Below are positions 44,902-53,478 of a DNA stretch of 64,000 nucleotides, piece after piece (positions within the stretch are counted from its first letter, which is position 1; every line of letters begins with the position of its first letter). The DNA is from Nitrospirillum sp034653355. GTDB taxonomy: Bacteria > Pseudomonadota > Alphaproteobacteria > Azospirillales > Azospirillaceae. The DNA is taken from assembly GCF_034653355.1 (NCBI RefSeq), contig NZ_JAYEER010000001.1, positions 1,426,001 to 1,490,000 of the forward strand, read 5' to 3'. The notes beneath the pieces were generated by a model that was given only the letters and a program-made list of their open reading frames with translations, was not told the origin of the DNA and ran no database searches. A program made the position numbers and the translations under genes.

Positions 44902-45783
44902 ATGGCCACCTTGCCCGCCATTCCCGCCATCAGCTCGGAATCGAGCCTGTCGCGTTACCTCCAGGAAATCCGCCGCTTCCCCATGCTGGAGCCGGAGAAG
45001 GAGTTCATGCTGGCCAAGCGCTGGCAGGAACATGAGGACGGCATCGCCGCCCACCAGCTTGTGACCAGCCACCTGCGCTTGGTGGCCAAGATCGCCATGG
45101 GCTATCGCGGCTACGGCCTGCCGCTGTCGGAACTGATCTCCGAAGGCAACGTCGGCATGATGCAGGCGGTGAAGCGCTTCGACCCCGATCGTGGCTTCCG
45201 CCTGGCCACTTACGCCATGTGGTGGATCCGCGCCGCCATCCAGGAATACATCCTGCACAGCTGGAGCCTGGTGAAGATGGGCACGACCGCCGCGCAGAAG
45301 AAGCTGTTCTTCAACCTGCGCAAGCTGAAGGGCCAGATGCAGGCCATCGAGGACGGCGACCTGTCGCCGGAGACGGTGACCGCCATCGCCACCAAGCTGG
45401 ATGTGCCGGAACAGGACGTCGTGTCCATGAACCGCCGCCTGGGCAGCCCCGACCACAGCCTGAACGCGCCCCTGCGCGTGGATGGCGAGGGTGAGTGGCA
45501 GGATTGGCTGGTGGATGAGACGGAAAGCCAGGAAATCCGCCTGGCCGACCGGGAAGAGCTGGGCAAGCGCAAGGCCCTGCTGGCCGGCGCCATGAAGGGC
45601 CTGAACGACCGCGAGCGCCGTATCCTGGCGGAGCGTCGCCTGCGCGACGACCCGACGACGCTGGAGGACCTGTCCCAAGAGTTCGGCATCAGCCGCGAAC
45701 GTGTGCGCCAGATCGAGGTGCGGGCGTTCGAAAAGCTTCAGAAGGCCGTGAAGAACGCGGCCCTGGAGACCCATTTGGCCTAA
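44902..45783 (+). CDS. rpoH: RNA polymerase sigma-32 factor
   Basis: 293 residues. Region 2 (EGNVGMMQAVKRFDPDRGFRLATYAMWWIRAAI) for -10 recognition and core binding, the RpoH box region AAQKKLFFNLRKLK, and region 4 (EFGISRERVRQIEVRAFEKL). It directs transcription of heat-shock chaperones and proteases. The start at 44902 follows AAAGG. It sits downstream of the pseudouridine synthase gene, with a structured leader and strong hairpins after the stop. Confidence 0.95.
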   Translation: MATLPAIPAISSESSLSRYLQEIRRFPMLEPEKEFMLAKRWQEHEDGIAAHQLVTSHLRLVAKIAMGYRGYGLPLSELISEGNVGMMQAVKRFDPDRGFRLATYAMWWIRAAIQEYILHSWSLVKMGTTAAQKKLFFNLRKLKGQMQAIEDGDLSPETVTAIATKLDVPEQDVVSMNRRLGSPDHSLNAPLRVDGEGEWQDWLVDETESQEIRLADREELGKRKALLAGAMKGLNDRERRILAERRLRDDPTTLEDLSQEFGISRERVRQIEVRAFEKLQKAVKNAALETHLA

Positions 45784-45790
45784 TTCTGGA

Positions 45791-45836
45791 CGTGAGGCGC
45801 CTGACCGGACGACAACGCCGCGGCAGGCGCCTCACG
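45791..45836 (+). repeat. Perfect 13-bp inverted repeat after rpoH
   Basis: CGTGAGGCGCCTG (45791-45803) and CAGGCGCCTCACG (45824-45836) with a 20-base loop, starting eight bases after the rpoH stop. No T-run follows. Confidence 0.7.
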
Positions 45837-45875
45837 GGCGAGAACACAGTTCAAGGGCAAGTGGCAGTTGGTTGG

Positions 45876-45910
45876 AACGGCGGGACCTTTGGGTTCCGCC
45901 GTTGCCTTTT
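45876..45910 (+). terminator. Intrinsic terminator downstream of rpoH
   Basis: Stem AACGGCGG (45876-45883) / CCGCCGTT (45896-45903) followed by GCCTTTT (45904-45910). Confidence 0.75.
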
Positions 45911-46116
45911 GGGGGCATGGCGATGGTGGCTCCCGTTAAAAGAGATGAGCCGCTGCCGCAATCCATCAGAAAGCAAAAATCAAAAAGATCTTTTCGATTC
46001 CCTCCACCATTTTTTGCTGTGGGCCGGACCCAAGGCTTGGGCTAATGACCTTTTATTAACGAACGGCCGCTATCACAAAGGCTCGGCATTGATGAACCGT
46101 AGAGCCTGAGACCCAG

Positions 46117-47472
46117 ATGAGCCCCAGGACCGATGTTGACAGCCTCGATATCGGATACCGGCGCCTGTCGGCCGCGGAAATCGAGCAAGCCCTGACCCTG
46201 CATATACGCTACCTCCAAGGCCAGCGGGGCGGCGCGCGGGCCAGCCTCAAGTTCTGCGACCTGTCCCGCGCCGCCTTGCGCGGCCGGGTGCTGGCCGGTG
46301 CCGACCTGACGGGTGCCAAGCTCAGTGACGCCGACCTGTCGGACGCCGATCTGCGCTCCGCCTGCCTGTTCGGCGCGGATCTGCGCCGTGCCGCCCTGGA
46401 ACGCGCCAACCTGACCCGAGCCGACCTGCGCGGCGCCGCCTTCCGGGGGGCGCGCATGCAGCGCGTAGTGATGGTGGAGGCGGACTTGCGTGACGGACAT
46501 CTCATGCGCAGCAAGAACGGGGAACTGACGCCCAACGTCCAGGGCAACCCCTCGGCCGAGTTGGCGGAGGCGTCCATGACCAAGGCCGACCTCAGCTACG
46601 CCAAGCTGTCGAACGCCTTCGTCGTGCAGACCGATTTGCGCGACACCGACCTGCGCGGCGCCGTCTTCGTGAAGGCGGATCTCAGCGGCTCCGACCTCAC
46701 CGGCTGCAACCTGGAAGGGGCGGACCTGTCGGAGGCCAATCTCAGCGGCACCAAGCTGGATGGCGCCGTGCTGACCCGCGCCCTGCTGCGCAGCGCCAAC
46801 TTGTCAAAGGCCAGCCTGCTGGGCGCTCTGCTGGACGACGTGGACCTGTCCATGGCCAATCTGATGGGCGCGGACCTGGTGCGCCGGCTGGATGATATCG
46901 AAGGCACCATCGGCGAGACGTTGCGCCAGCACCGCCTGTGGATATTGAGTAACGGCGGCAAGGGTAAGCGGGCGGACCTGTCGGCGACCGATCTCAGCGG
47001 CCAGGATCTGTCCAACCTGAACCTGTCGGCCGCCATTCTAAGGCAGGCGAAGCTGAAGGGCGCCAACCTCAGCGGCACCGTGCTGGCTATGGCGGACTTG
47101 TCCATGGCTGACCTGCGCAATGCGGAATTGGCGGGCGCGGACCTGCGCGGCGCTTGCCTGGAACGGGCCGCCTTGAACGAGGCCAGCCTGACCAATGCCG
47201 TGGCCTGCCCCATGGATTTGCGCAACGGCCACGAATGGCCGACGAACTTCAGCAAGGCGCGCATGGTGCGGGTGAACCTGGCCGGCGCCGACCTGACCAT
47301 GGCCCGTCTGGAAGATGCCGATCTGACCCAGGCCAATCTGCGCAACGCCATCCTGGCGGGCGCCGTCCTGACGGACGCCACCCTGACCATGGCCGACCTA
47401 CGCGAGGCTGACATCCGCGACGCCGATTTTCGCGGCGCCAAGAACTTTTCCGCTGAGGCCTTGGCCGTCTGA
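46117..47472 (+). CDS. Pentapeptide-repeat protein
   Basis: 451 residues, almost wholly built of A(D/N)Lxx pentapeptide repeats in two blocks (about residues 50-270 and 285-440), which should form two right-handed quadrilateral beta-helices. The linker (LVRRLDDIEGTIGETLRQHRLWILSNGGKGKRADLS) resembles the segment between repeat blocks in alphaproteobacterial relatives. The N-terminal 45 residues (VDSLDIGYRRLSAAEIEQAL) are not repetitive. No signal peptide. Some pentapeptide proteins mimic DNA and bind gyrase, but no such role can be claimed here. It is followed after 19 bp by a PilZ gene, probably in one operon. Confidence 0.9.
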   Translation: MSPRTDVDSLDIGYRRLSAAEIEQALTLHIRYLQGQRGGARASLKFCDLSRAALRGRVLAGADLTGAKLSDADLSDADLRSACLFGADLRRAALERANLTRADLRGAAFRGARMQRVVMVEADLRDGHLMRSKNGELTPNVQGNPSAELAEASMTKADLSYAKLSNAFVVQTDLRDTDLRGAVFVKADLSGSDLTGCNLEGADLSEANLSGTKLDGAVLTRALLRSANLSKASLLGALLDDVDLSMANLMGADLVRRLDDIEGTIGETLRQHRLWILSNGGKGKRADLSATDLSGQDLSNLNLSAAILRQAKLKGANLSGTVLAMADLSMADLRNAELAGADLRGACLERAALNEASLTNAVACPMDLRNGHEWPTNFSKARMVRVNLAGADLTMARLEDADLTQANLRNAILAGAVLTDATLTMADLREADIRDADFRGAKNFSAEALAV

Positions 47473-47491
47473 TCCCGGTAGGATGGTGCCC

Positions 47492-47845
47492 ATGACGGAT
47501 GAGACAATCCCTTTCGCAGCCGACCGCCGCCAGGCCGCACGCCTGTCCGGTGATGCCTATCCCTTGCGGGTGGGCCGTCACCCGGCACGTCTGGTCGACT
47601 GGTCGACCAAGGGCATTGGGCTGCAACTGCAAAGCGGGGCGGAGGAGGTGGCTCCGGGCCAGGCCCTGACCGTCAGCATCCACAGCGAAGTGACCAACGG
47701 CGTCGCCCTGTTCCCCATCATCGTGCGGCGGATGGACGTGGAGCGGGCTATCATCGGTGCCGATTTCCTGGATGACGCGGAGGGCGCCGCCGACTTCCTG
47801 GCCCGCCTGCTGGCGGTGTCGGCCGCCCCCGATCAGACGGCCTGA
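47492..47845 (+). CDS. PilZ domain protein
   Basis: 117 residues. The N-terminal DRRQAARL carries the arginine motif (RxxxR) and WSTKGIGLQL the (D/N)xSxxG motif of c-di-GMP-binding PilZ domains, although the second motif is imperfect: DWSTKG has an extra residue relative to the consensus. The ATG at 47492 (MTDET) has GGATGGTG upstream; 47483 is an alternative. It lies directly behind the pentapeptide-repeat gene. A role as a second-messenger effector is inferred from the family. Confidence 0.8.
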   Translation: MTDETIPFAADRRQAARLSGDAYPLRVGRHPARLVDWSTKGIGLQLQSGAEEVAPGQALTVSIHSEVTNGVALFPIIVRRMDVERAIIGADFLDDAEGAADFLARLLAVSAAPDQTA

Positions 47846-48417
47846 CCCCGCCGCGTGCCAGCGCGGGCGTTGTCGCCCAGCCGGTGGGCTGCCCGCCGGG
47901 CGGGTGATATCTCACAGGCCGGTGCCATTCAACGGATCTGCCTGTGAAATTTCAGAACGATCAGCGCCACTCTGGCGCAATTGAAATTCCGTCGCCCAAT
48001 TCCTCCGGTCATCAGGTGGAGATGGCTGGCGATAAGGCCAAGCGTGGTTCAGCGGAGGCCGTCAGATCCACTGGCCGGCCGGATACGCCGTCAAGGGCGA
48101 TATCCGAGTGATTTGGCCGATCAGCCGCCGTTTCGATGGCGCATGAGGTTACCGCATTCATCGCGAGGGCCGCCAAATCACAGCTGTCCCGAGGTGGGGA
48201 TGACGATGGCGAATGGTTGGCGGCCGAGGCGGCCGGCATGGCCCTGTGCCGCCGAGATTACTGACAGGTCAGTTTGATGGAGAGGTCTTTACGGACCATC
48301 GATCCGCCGCTAGGATGGGCTCGCGCCGCCGCCATTACCGCTGGAAAAGGCAATTCCGGCAAGAAATGCCCTTCAGTGATGTGCGCTGGCCGGCAAAATA
48401 GGAAAGAGGCATGTCAA
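47846..48417. other. Long intergenic region before the hut genes
   Basis: About 570 bp without a convincing gene; open frames here are short and lack family features. Visible elements: TCACAGG (47912-47918) / CCTGTGA (47941-47947), and the 14-bp palindrome at 48260-48273. The last part (48395-48417) has an AAAATAGGAAAGAGG stretch that gives a ribosome site for the small frame at 48418. It may contain decayed sequence from a lost upstream gene. Confidence 0.5.
48260..48273. promoter_or_regulatory. Orphan 14-bp palindrome (TetR-type operator-like)
   Basis: ACTGAC AG GTCAGT, a perfect 6+2+6 dyad. The form resembles operators of TetR-family repressors, but no TetR gene is adjacent; the nearest are at 58516 and 62125. 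Confidence 0.4.
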
Positions 48418-48513
48418 ATGGGGAACCCCATCCCGCTGTACGCCACCGGCCATGAGACGGCCGTCGACAGCGTCCGGCACCACGGCCTGGACCTGCCCAT
48501 GGCCGGCAAATGA
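48418..48513 (+). pseudogene. Probable 3' remnant of urocanase (hutU), coupled to hutG
   Basis: 31 codons ending ATGHETAVDSVRHHGLDLPM plus AGK. The pattern AGxExAVDxxRxxGLDLPM matches the very end of urocanase proteins as I know them. The ATG at 48418 follows GAGG, and the TGA overlaps the hutG ATG (ATGA), so this piece may still be translated to couple hutG expression. The rest of hutU is absent. The assignment rests on about twenty residues and on the hut context. Confidence 0.5.
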
Positions 48514-49319
48514 CGGCGCCAGTCTTCACCTTTCGGGAAGGGATGGCACCGCTGCTGATCTCCTTCCCTCATGTGGGCATCCAGGTGCCGGGCGACATCG
48601 CGTCGCGCCTGGCGCCGGAGGCCCACGGCCTGTCCGACACCGACTGGCATGTCGACGCGTTGTACGACTTCGCGGCCGAGATCGGCGCGTCCACCCTGGT
48701 GGCGGGTTACAACCGCTATGTCGTGGACCTGAACCGCCCGGCCGACGACGCCAACCTCTATCCCGGCCAGGCCGGCACCGGCCTGATCCCTGAGATGATG
48801 TTCGACGGCACGCCGCTGTATCTCCAGGGGCAGGGGCCGGACGATGCCGAAAAGGCCACCCGCGTCGCCACCTTCTGGCAGCCCTATCACGCCCGACTGG
48901 CGGCCGAGCTGGAACGGATCAAGGCGCTGCACGGCTATGCCTTGCTGTGGGACGCCCATTCCATCGCCGCCGAGGTGCCGCGCCTGTTCGATGGCCGGCT
49001 GCCCGACCTGAACCTGGGCAGCAACGCCGGCGCCTCCTGCGATGGCGCCCTGGCCGAAGCCGTCTTTCAGGCGGCGCAAGCCAGCCGCTACAGCGCCATG
49101 CTGAACGGCCGCTTCAAGGGCGGGTACATCACCCGCCATTACGGCCGGCCGGCGGAGCACGTCCATGCCCTGCAGTTGGAACTGTCGCAGGATACCCACC
49201 TGGCCCCCGGCCTGGTGCCGGCGCTGGATGGCGGGCGCTGTTCCCGCCTTCGCCCGGTGCTTCGTTCCATGATCGAAACCTTCCTATCCGGCGCCCAGCG
49301 GCATTACGCCAGAGTCTGA
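48510..49319 (+). CDS. hutG: N-formylglutamate deformylase HutG
   Basis: 269 residues of the HutG/N-formylglutamate amidohydrolase family: LLISFPHVGIQVP, SDTDWHVDALYDF, YNRYVVDLNRP, and the metal-site LLWDAHSI. It releases formate from N-formylglutamate in the five-step histidine pathway. It overlaps the upstream urocanase remnant by four bases and is followed after 45 bp by hutH, with the GntR regulator and a permease downstream. Confidence 0.93.
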   Translation: MTAPVFTFREGMAPLLISFPHVGIQVPGDIASRLAPEAHGLSDTDWHVDALYDFAAEIGASTLVAGYNRYVVDLNRPADDANLYPGQAGTGLIPEMMFDGTPLYLQGQGPDDAEKATRVATFWQPYHARLAAELERIKALHGYALLWDAHSIAAEVPRLFDGRLPDLNLGSNAGASCDGALAEAVFQAAQASRYSAMLNGRFKGGYITRHYGRPAEHVHALQLELSQDTHLAPGLVPALDGGRCSRLRPVLRSMIETFLSGAQRHYARV

Positions 49320-49323
49320 AGAT

Positions 49324-49345
49324 AGCCTCGCGGCTTTTTGTTTTT
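49324..49345 (+). terminator. Weak attenuator-like element between hutG and hutH
   Basis: Short stem AGCC (49324-49327) / GGCT (49332-49335) followed by two five-T runs (49335-49339, 49341-49345). The stem is only four pairs, so termination would be partial at most. Confidence 0.35.
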
Positions 49346-49364
49346 CCTCGGGAGTTCCCGTTCC

Positions 49365-50882
49365 ATGCACACCCTTACCCTGGTCCCCGGCCGCCTGACC
49401 CTGGCTGATCTGCGTGCCACCCTGGCGGGCCCTGTCCACCTGGTGGTGGACGACGCCACCCTGGCCAACGCGGAGAAGTCCGCCGCCACGGTTGACGCCG
49501 TCATGGCCGCCGGCCGCACGGCCTATGGCATCAACACCGGTTTCGGCCTGCTGGCCAAGACCCGCATCGGCAACGACCAGCTGTCGCAGCTGCAGCGCAA
49601 CCTGGTGCTGAGCCACGCGGTGGGCACCGGCCCGCTGTTGGACGACGCCATCGTGCGCCTGATCCTGGTGCTCAAGATCTCCAGCCTGGCGCGCGGCTAT
49701 TCCGGCGTGCGCGGCAGCGTCATCCGGGCGCTGGTGGCGCTGGCCAACCATGGCGTCCACCCCTGCATCCCGTCCAAGGGCTCCGTCGGCGCCTCGGGCG
49801 ACTTGGCGCCGCTGGCCCACCTGGTGGCGCCGCTGCTGGGCGTGGGCGAGGTGCGGGTGGACGGCCAGATCCTGCCCGCCACCGAAGGCATCCGCAAGGC
49901 GGGGCTGGAGCCCATGGATCTGGGGCCCAAGGAAGGCCTGGCCCTGCTGAACGGCACCCAGGTGTCGACCGCCCTGGCCCTGAACGGCCTGTTCGCGGCG
50001 GAGCGGGTGTTCCAGGCGGCCCTGACCGCCGGCGCCCTGTCGGTGGATGCCGCCCGGGGCAGCGACACGCCGTTCGACGCCCGCATCCATGCGCTGCGCG
50101 GCCAGAAGGGCCAGATCGACACCGCCGCCGCCTACCGCCGCCTGCTGGACGGCAGCGCCGTGCGCGCCAGCCACCTGGATTGCGAGCGGGTACAGGACCC
50201 CTACTGCCTGCGTTGCCAGCCGCAGGTCATGGGCGCCTGCCTGGACCAGTTGCGCATGGCGGCCGGCACCCTGCTGATCGAGGCCAACGCCGTCACCGAC
50301 AACCCCCTGGTCTTCCCCGATACCGGCGATATCCTGTCCGGCGGCAACTTCCATGCCGAGCCGGTGGCCTTTGCCGCCGACCAGATCGCCCTGGCCCTGG
50401 CGGAGATCGGCAACCTGTCGGAACGCCGCATCGCCATGCTGGTCGACCCGCATCACAATGGCGGCCTGCCGGCTTTCCTGGTGAAGGACGGCGGTATCAA
50501 TTCCGGCTTCATGATCGCCCACGTCACGGCGGCGGCCCTGGCCAGCGAGAACAAGGGCCTGGCCCATCCGGCCTCCGTCGACAGCATCCCCACCTCCGCC
50601 AACCAGGAGGACCACGTCTCCATGGCCACCTGGGCGGCCCGCCGCCTGATCGACATGGCCGACAACGCCGCCGGCATCGTCGGCATCGAGGTGCTGGCCG
50701 CCATCCAGGGCCTGGAATTCCACCTGCCGCTGCGAACCTCGGAAGCGTTGGAGGCGGCCCGGGTCAAGCTGCGCGCCGTGGTGCCGGCCTATGACCAGGA
50801 TCGCTACTTCGCCCCGGACATCGCCGCCGCCAAGGCCCTGGTGGTGAACGGCGATCTGGGCGCGGGGCTGGAGTTCCAGTAA
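49365..50882 (+). CDS. hutH: Histidine ammonia-lyase
   Basis: 505 residues. It converts histidine to urocanate and ammonia. The MIO cofactor is formed from Ala143-Ser144-Gly145 in GSVGASGDLAPLAHL. Other landmarks: YGINTGFG, QVSTALAL, QDPYCLRCQPQVMGA and ENKGLAHPASVDSIPTSANQEDH. The start at 49365 follows GGGAG; an upstream ATG at 49338 gives an odd extension. Second enzyme gene of a partial hut operon; no intact urocanase gene is in the window. Confidence 0.97.
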   Translation: MHTLTLVPGRLTLADLRATLAGPVHLVVDDATLANAEKSAATVDAVMAAGRTAYGINTGFGLLAKTRIGNDQLSQLQRNLVLSHAVGTGPLLDDAIVRLILVLKISSLARGYSGVRGSVIRALVALANHGVHPCIPSKGSVGASGDLAPLAHLVAPLLGVGEVRVDGQILPATEGIRKAGLEPMDLGPKEGLALLNGTQVSTALALNGLFAAERVFQAALTAGALSVDAARGSDTPFDARIHALRGQKGQIDTAAAYRRLLDGSAVRASHLDCERVQDPYCLRCQPQVMGACLDQLRMAAGTLLIEANAVTDNPLVFPDTGDILSGGNFHAEPVAFAADQIALALAEIGNLSERRIAMLVDPHHNGGLPAFLVKDGGINSGFMIAHVTAAALASENKGLAHPASVDSIPTSANQEDHVSMATWAARRLIDMADNAAGIVGIEVLAAIQGLEFHLPLRTSEALEAARVKLRAVVPAYDQDRYFAPDIAAAKALVVNGDLGAGLEFQ

Positions 50883-50925
50883 GAGGGGCGGCATTAGGGC
50901 GGCATGAGCGGGAGGGAAGCGGGCC

Positions 50926-51606
50926 TTGACCACCACTGAGGAACGCCTGAGCGAACGGGCCTACCAGGCCCTGCGCGCCGACATCATGCTCTGTCGCCTG
51001 ACGCCCGGGCAGCGGGTCAGCGAGGCCCTGCTAGCGGAGCGGCTGGGCTTCGGCAAGGCGCCGGTGCGCACCGCCCTGGCCCGCCTGTGCCAGGAAGGGC
51101 TGATGGCGGCGCGGGCGCGCAGCGGCTTCACCGTGGCGCCCATCACGCCGGAAGACATCATGCACTGCTTCCAGCTCCGCCTGACGCTGGAGCCCATGGC
51201 CGGGCGGCTGGCGGCGGGGCGGTTGACCACGGCGCATGTCCGCCGCTTGGTGCGGGCCACCACCATCACGGTGGAGCCGGACGACCCCGACCAGCACCGC
51301 AAGATCCTGGAAGCCGACCAGGATTTCCACGAGACCATCGCCGAGGCCTCGGGCAACCCGCGCCTGCACCAGATCCTGCGGAACCTGTACGAGCGCGGGC
51401 AACGCCCCCTGTTCATGGGCATACCCCAGTCCGAGGGGGCGGCGGCCTATCGGGCGGGTAGCCAGCCGGTGCTGGCCGCCCTGATCGCCGGCGATGGTGA
51501 GAAGGCGGCCCAGCTGCTGTATGAGCACGTTTACACAGGCCAGAACTTCGTCATCGAGGCGGTGCTGCGCCAGTACCCGTCACCGGAAGAGGATGGTATC
51601 GACTGA
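50926..51606 (+). CDS. GntR family (FCD subfamily) transcriptional regulator
   Basis: 226 residues: N-terminal GntR winged helix (QALRADIMLCRLTPGQRVSEALLAERLGFGKAPVRTALARL) and a C-terminal FCD helical bundle (FHETIAEASGNPRL) that binds small acids. The start is TTG at 50926 after a GGGAGGGAAG stretch. It lies between hutH and a permease, so it probably controls the hut genes in place of HutC, which also belongs to GntR but has a different effector domain. Ligand (urocanate or another) not known. Confidence 0.88.
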   Translation: MTTTEERLSERAYQALRADIMLCRLTPGQRVSEALLAERLGFGKAPVRTALARLCQEGLMAARARSGFTVAPITPEDIMHCFQLRLTLEPMAGRLAAGRLTTAHVRRLVRATTITVEPDDPDQHRKILEADQDFHETIAEASGNPRLHQILRNLYERGQRPLFMGIPQSEGAAAYRAGSQPVLAALIAGDGEKAAQLLYEHVYTGQNFVIEAVLRQYPSPEEDGID

Positions 51607-51733
51607 AAAATTTGACGCCCTTTCTGGGGCTGGACCGGGACGGGGCCGCCGGAACGTGCTAGGACGGGAATAACAATGGCTGGGGCGCCTCCGTGCGTGG
51701 CCCACCTCTGGTCGAATGGGGAAAGGGACGGGT

Positions 51734-53197
51734 ATGGGGTTGTGGACGGTCAAGCCGGTCGATGCGCTCATCGCGGCCGGTGAGGGGAAGCACGGCGCCG
51801 CGAAGCTGACACGGGGCCTGGGGACGCTGGACCTGATCCTGGCGGGCGTGGGCTGCACGGTGGGGGCCGGCATCTTCGTCATGACCGGGTCACAGGCCGC
51901 CACCCATGCCGGTCCAGCCGTCGCCATCTCCTTCGCCTTCGCGGCCCTGGCCTGCCTGTTCGCCGGCCTGTGCTTCGCGGAGTTGGCCACCGTCATCCCC
52001 GTGGCGGGCAGCGCCTACAGCTACACCTACGCCACGCTGGGCGAGATGGTGGCTTGGCTGGTCGGCTGGAACCTGGTGCTGGAATACATGATCAGCGGGT
52101 CGGCCGTGGCCGTTGGGTTCTCCGGCTACCTCAACGCCTTCCTCGGGCAATGGGGGGTGCATCTGCCCACCAACCTGGCATCGGCCCCCTTGTCCTATTC
52201 CGATGAGAAGGGCTTCGAATGGACCGGGGCCTTAATCAATGGGCCGGCCGTGTTCATCATCGCCCTGTGCGGCGTGATCCTCAGCCTCGGCATCAAGGAA
52301 ACGGCGCGCTTCAACAACATCTCCGTGGCCATCAAGGTGGGCGCCATGGTGCTGTTCGCGGTGGTGGGCATCTTCTACGTCGACACCGCCAATTGGCATC
52401 CCTTCATTCCCGAGAACACGGGGGAGGGCGCCTTCGGCTGGTCCGGGGTGTTCCGCGCCGCCGGCACGCTGTTCTTCGCCTATATCGGCTTCGACGCGGT
52501 CTCCACCGCGGCACAGGAGGCGCGATCGCCCCAGCGCACGGTGCCGCGCGGCATCCTGGGCGGTCTCGCCGTCTGCGTGACGCTGTATGTGGTGGTAGGC
52601 CTGGTCATGACCGGCCTGGCGCCCTACACCATGCTGGACGCGCCCGAGGCCATCTTCATCGCCATCAGGAACGCCGGCCCGGCCCTGGCTTGGCTGGGCA
52701 TGATCATCAACCTGGCCGCCATCCTGGGCCTGGGCTCCGCCATCCTCATCTGCAACTACGGCCAGATCCGCATCTTCTACGCCATGGCGCGCGACGGCCT
52801 GATGCCGCCGTCCTTCGCCTCGGTCAATCCGGAACACCATGTCCCGTGGCAGGCGACGCTGTGGGTGACCCTGGTGGCCGCCATCATCGGCGGCATCGCG
52901 CCCCTGGACGTGCTGGGCGACCTGGTATCCCTGGGCACGCTCATGGCCTTCGCCCTGGTCTGCGTCGCCACCCTGGTGCTGCGCGTGCGCGACCCGCACC
53001 GCCCGCGCCCTTTCCGTGTGCCCTACCTGCCGGTGGTGGCCGTCGTCGGCGCCGTGATCTGCGTGGCGCTGATGATCTCGCTGGGCCTCAGCAACTGGAT
53101 CCGCTTCGGCGCGTGGAGCCTGCTGGGCCTGGCCATCTACTTCGCCTACGGCATGCGTAACTCCGCCCGCCAGCGTGAGGCGCAGCTGGCGGAGTGA
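51734..53197 (+). CDS. APC family cationic-type amino acid transporter
   Basis: 487 residues, about twelve to fourteen transmembrane segments. The opening LGTLDLILAGVGCTVGAGIFVMTG is the APC first helix; AYIGFDAVSTAAQEARSPQRTVPRGIL marks the cationic amino-acid transporter branch. The start at 51734 (MGLWTVKP) follows AAAGGGACGGG. It lies behind hutG, hutH and the GntR gene and is the likely histidine or urocanate importer of the cluster; the actual substrate is inferred from position. Confidence 0.9.
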   Translation: MGLWTVKPVDALIAAGEGKHGAAKLTRGLGTLDLILAGVGCTVGAGIFVMTGSQAATHAGPAVAISFAFAALACLFAGLCFAELATVIPVAGSAYSYTYATLGEMVAWLVGWNLVLEYMISGSAVAVGFSGYLNAFLGQWGVHLPTNLASAPLSYSDEKGFEWTGALINGPAVFIIALCGVILSLGIKETARFNNISVAIKVGAMVLFAVVGIFYVDTANWHPFIPENTGEGAFGWSGVFRAAGTLFFAYIGFDAVSTAAQEARSPQRTVPRGILGGLAVCVTLYVVVGLVMTGLAPYTMLDAPEAIFIAIRNAGPALAWLGMIINLAAILGLGSAILICNYGQIRIFYAMARDGLMPPSFASVNPEHHVPWQATLWVTLVAAIIGGIAPLDVLGDLVSLGTLMAFALVCVATLVLRVRDPHRPRPFRVPYLPVVAVVGAVICVALMISLGLSNWIRFGAWSLLGLAIYFAYGMRNSARQREAQLAE

Positions 53198-53446
53198 TCA
53201 CCCGGCGGACAGCATAAGGGCGGGTTCGGCAGCGTTCCCGCCCATGCGCCGCCAGCAGTTGACGGCGCCACGATCAAACGAAACAAACACCTCACCACCC
53301 TTGTCACGTCCGTCTGCCGCAATGACCCCATCAGCGAAGTCACACCCGGCACGTAAAAACGCGATGCCCGCCACGAGCGCGTGCCTATCGACGATGATTG
53401 TTTCGACAAGAAGCGGGCGTTCCAACTGATCCGCTATGTCGGACAT
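53198..53446 (-). pseudogene. C-terminal remnant of a PIN-domain (VapC-like) toxin
   Basis: About 82 codons with the second half of a PIN fold: AGCDFADGVIAADGRDKGGE followed by VFVSFDRGAV, carrying the Asp residues typical of VapC toxins (xDFADxLIA ... TFDR). The N-terminal half with the first catalytic Asp is missing and no antitoxin gene is nearby. Start taken at the Met at 53446. It may be a decayed toxin-antitoxin locus. Confidence 0.6.
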
Positions 53447-53478
53447 CCTGTAAAACATCCTTAAGCTGAGGAGTTTCA

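Larger units (their letters stand above)
45784..46116 (+). other. Intergenic region after rpoH
   Basis: 333 bp without a gene. It contains a perfect 13-bp inverted repeat at 45791-45836 and an intrinsic terminator at 45876-45910, listed separately. The remaining stretch (about 45940-46110) is AT-rich around AAAATCAAAAAGATC and AATGACCTTTTATTAACG and probably holds the promoter of the pentapeptide-repeat gene. Confidence 0.6.

Noticed and set aside
45791..45836. Phage or integron attachment site at the perfect 13-bp repeat after rpoH
   Set aside because: No integrase, no direct repeat partner and an obvious position as a 3' hairpin of rpoH.
47981..48277. 98-codon open frame in the region before hutG
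   Set aside because: Basic, proline/arginine-rich translation without ribosome site or recognisable domain; treated as non-coding.
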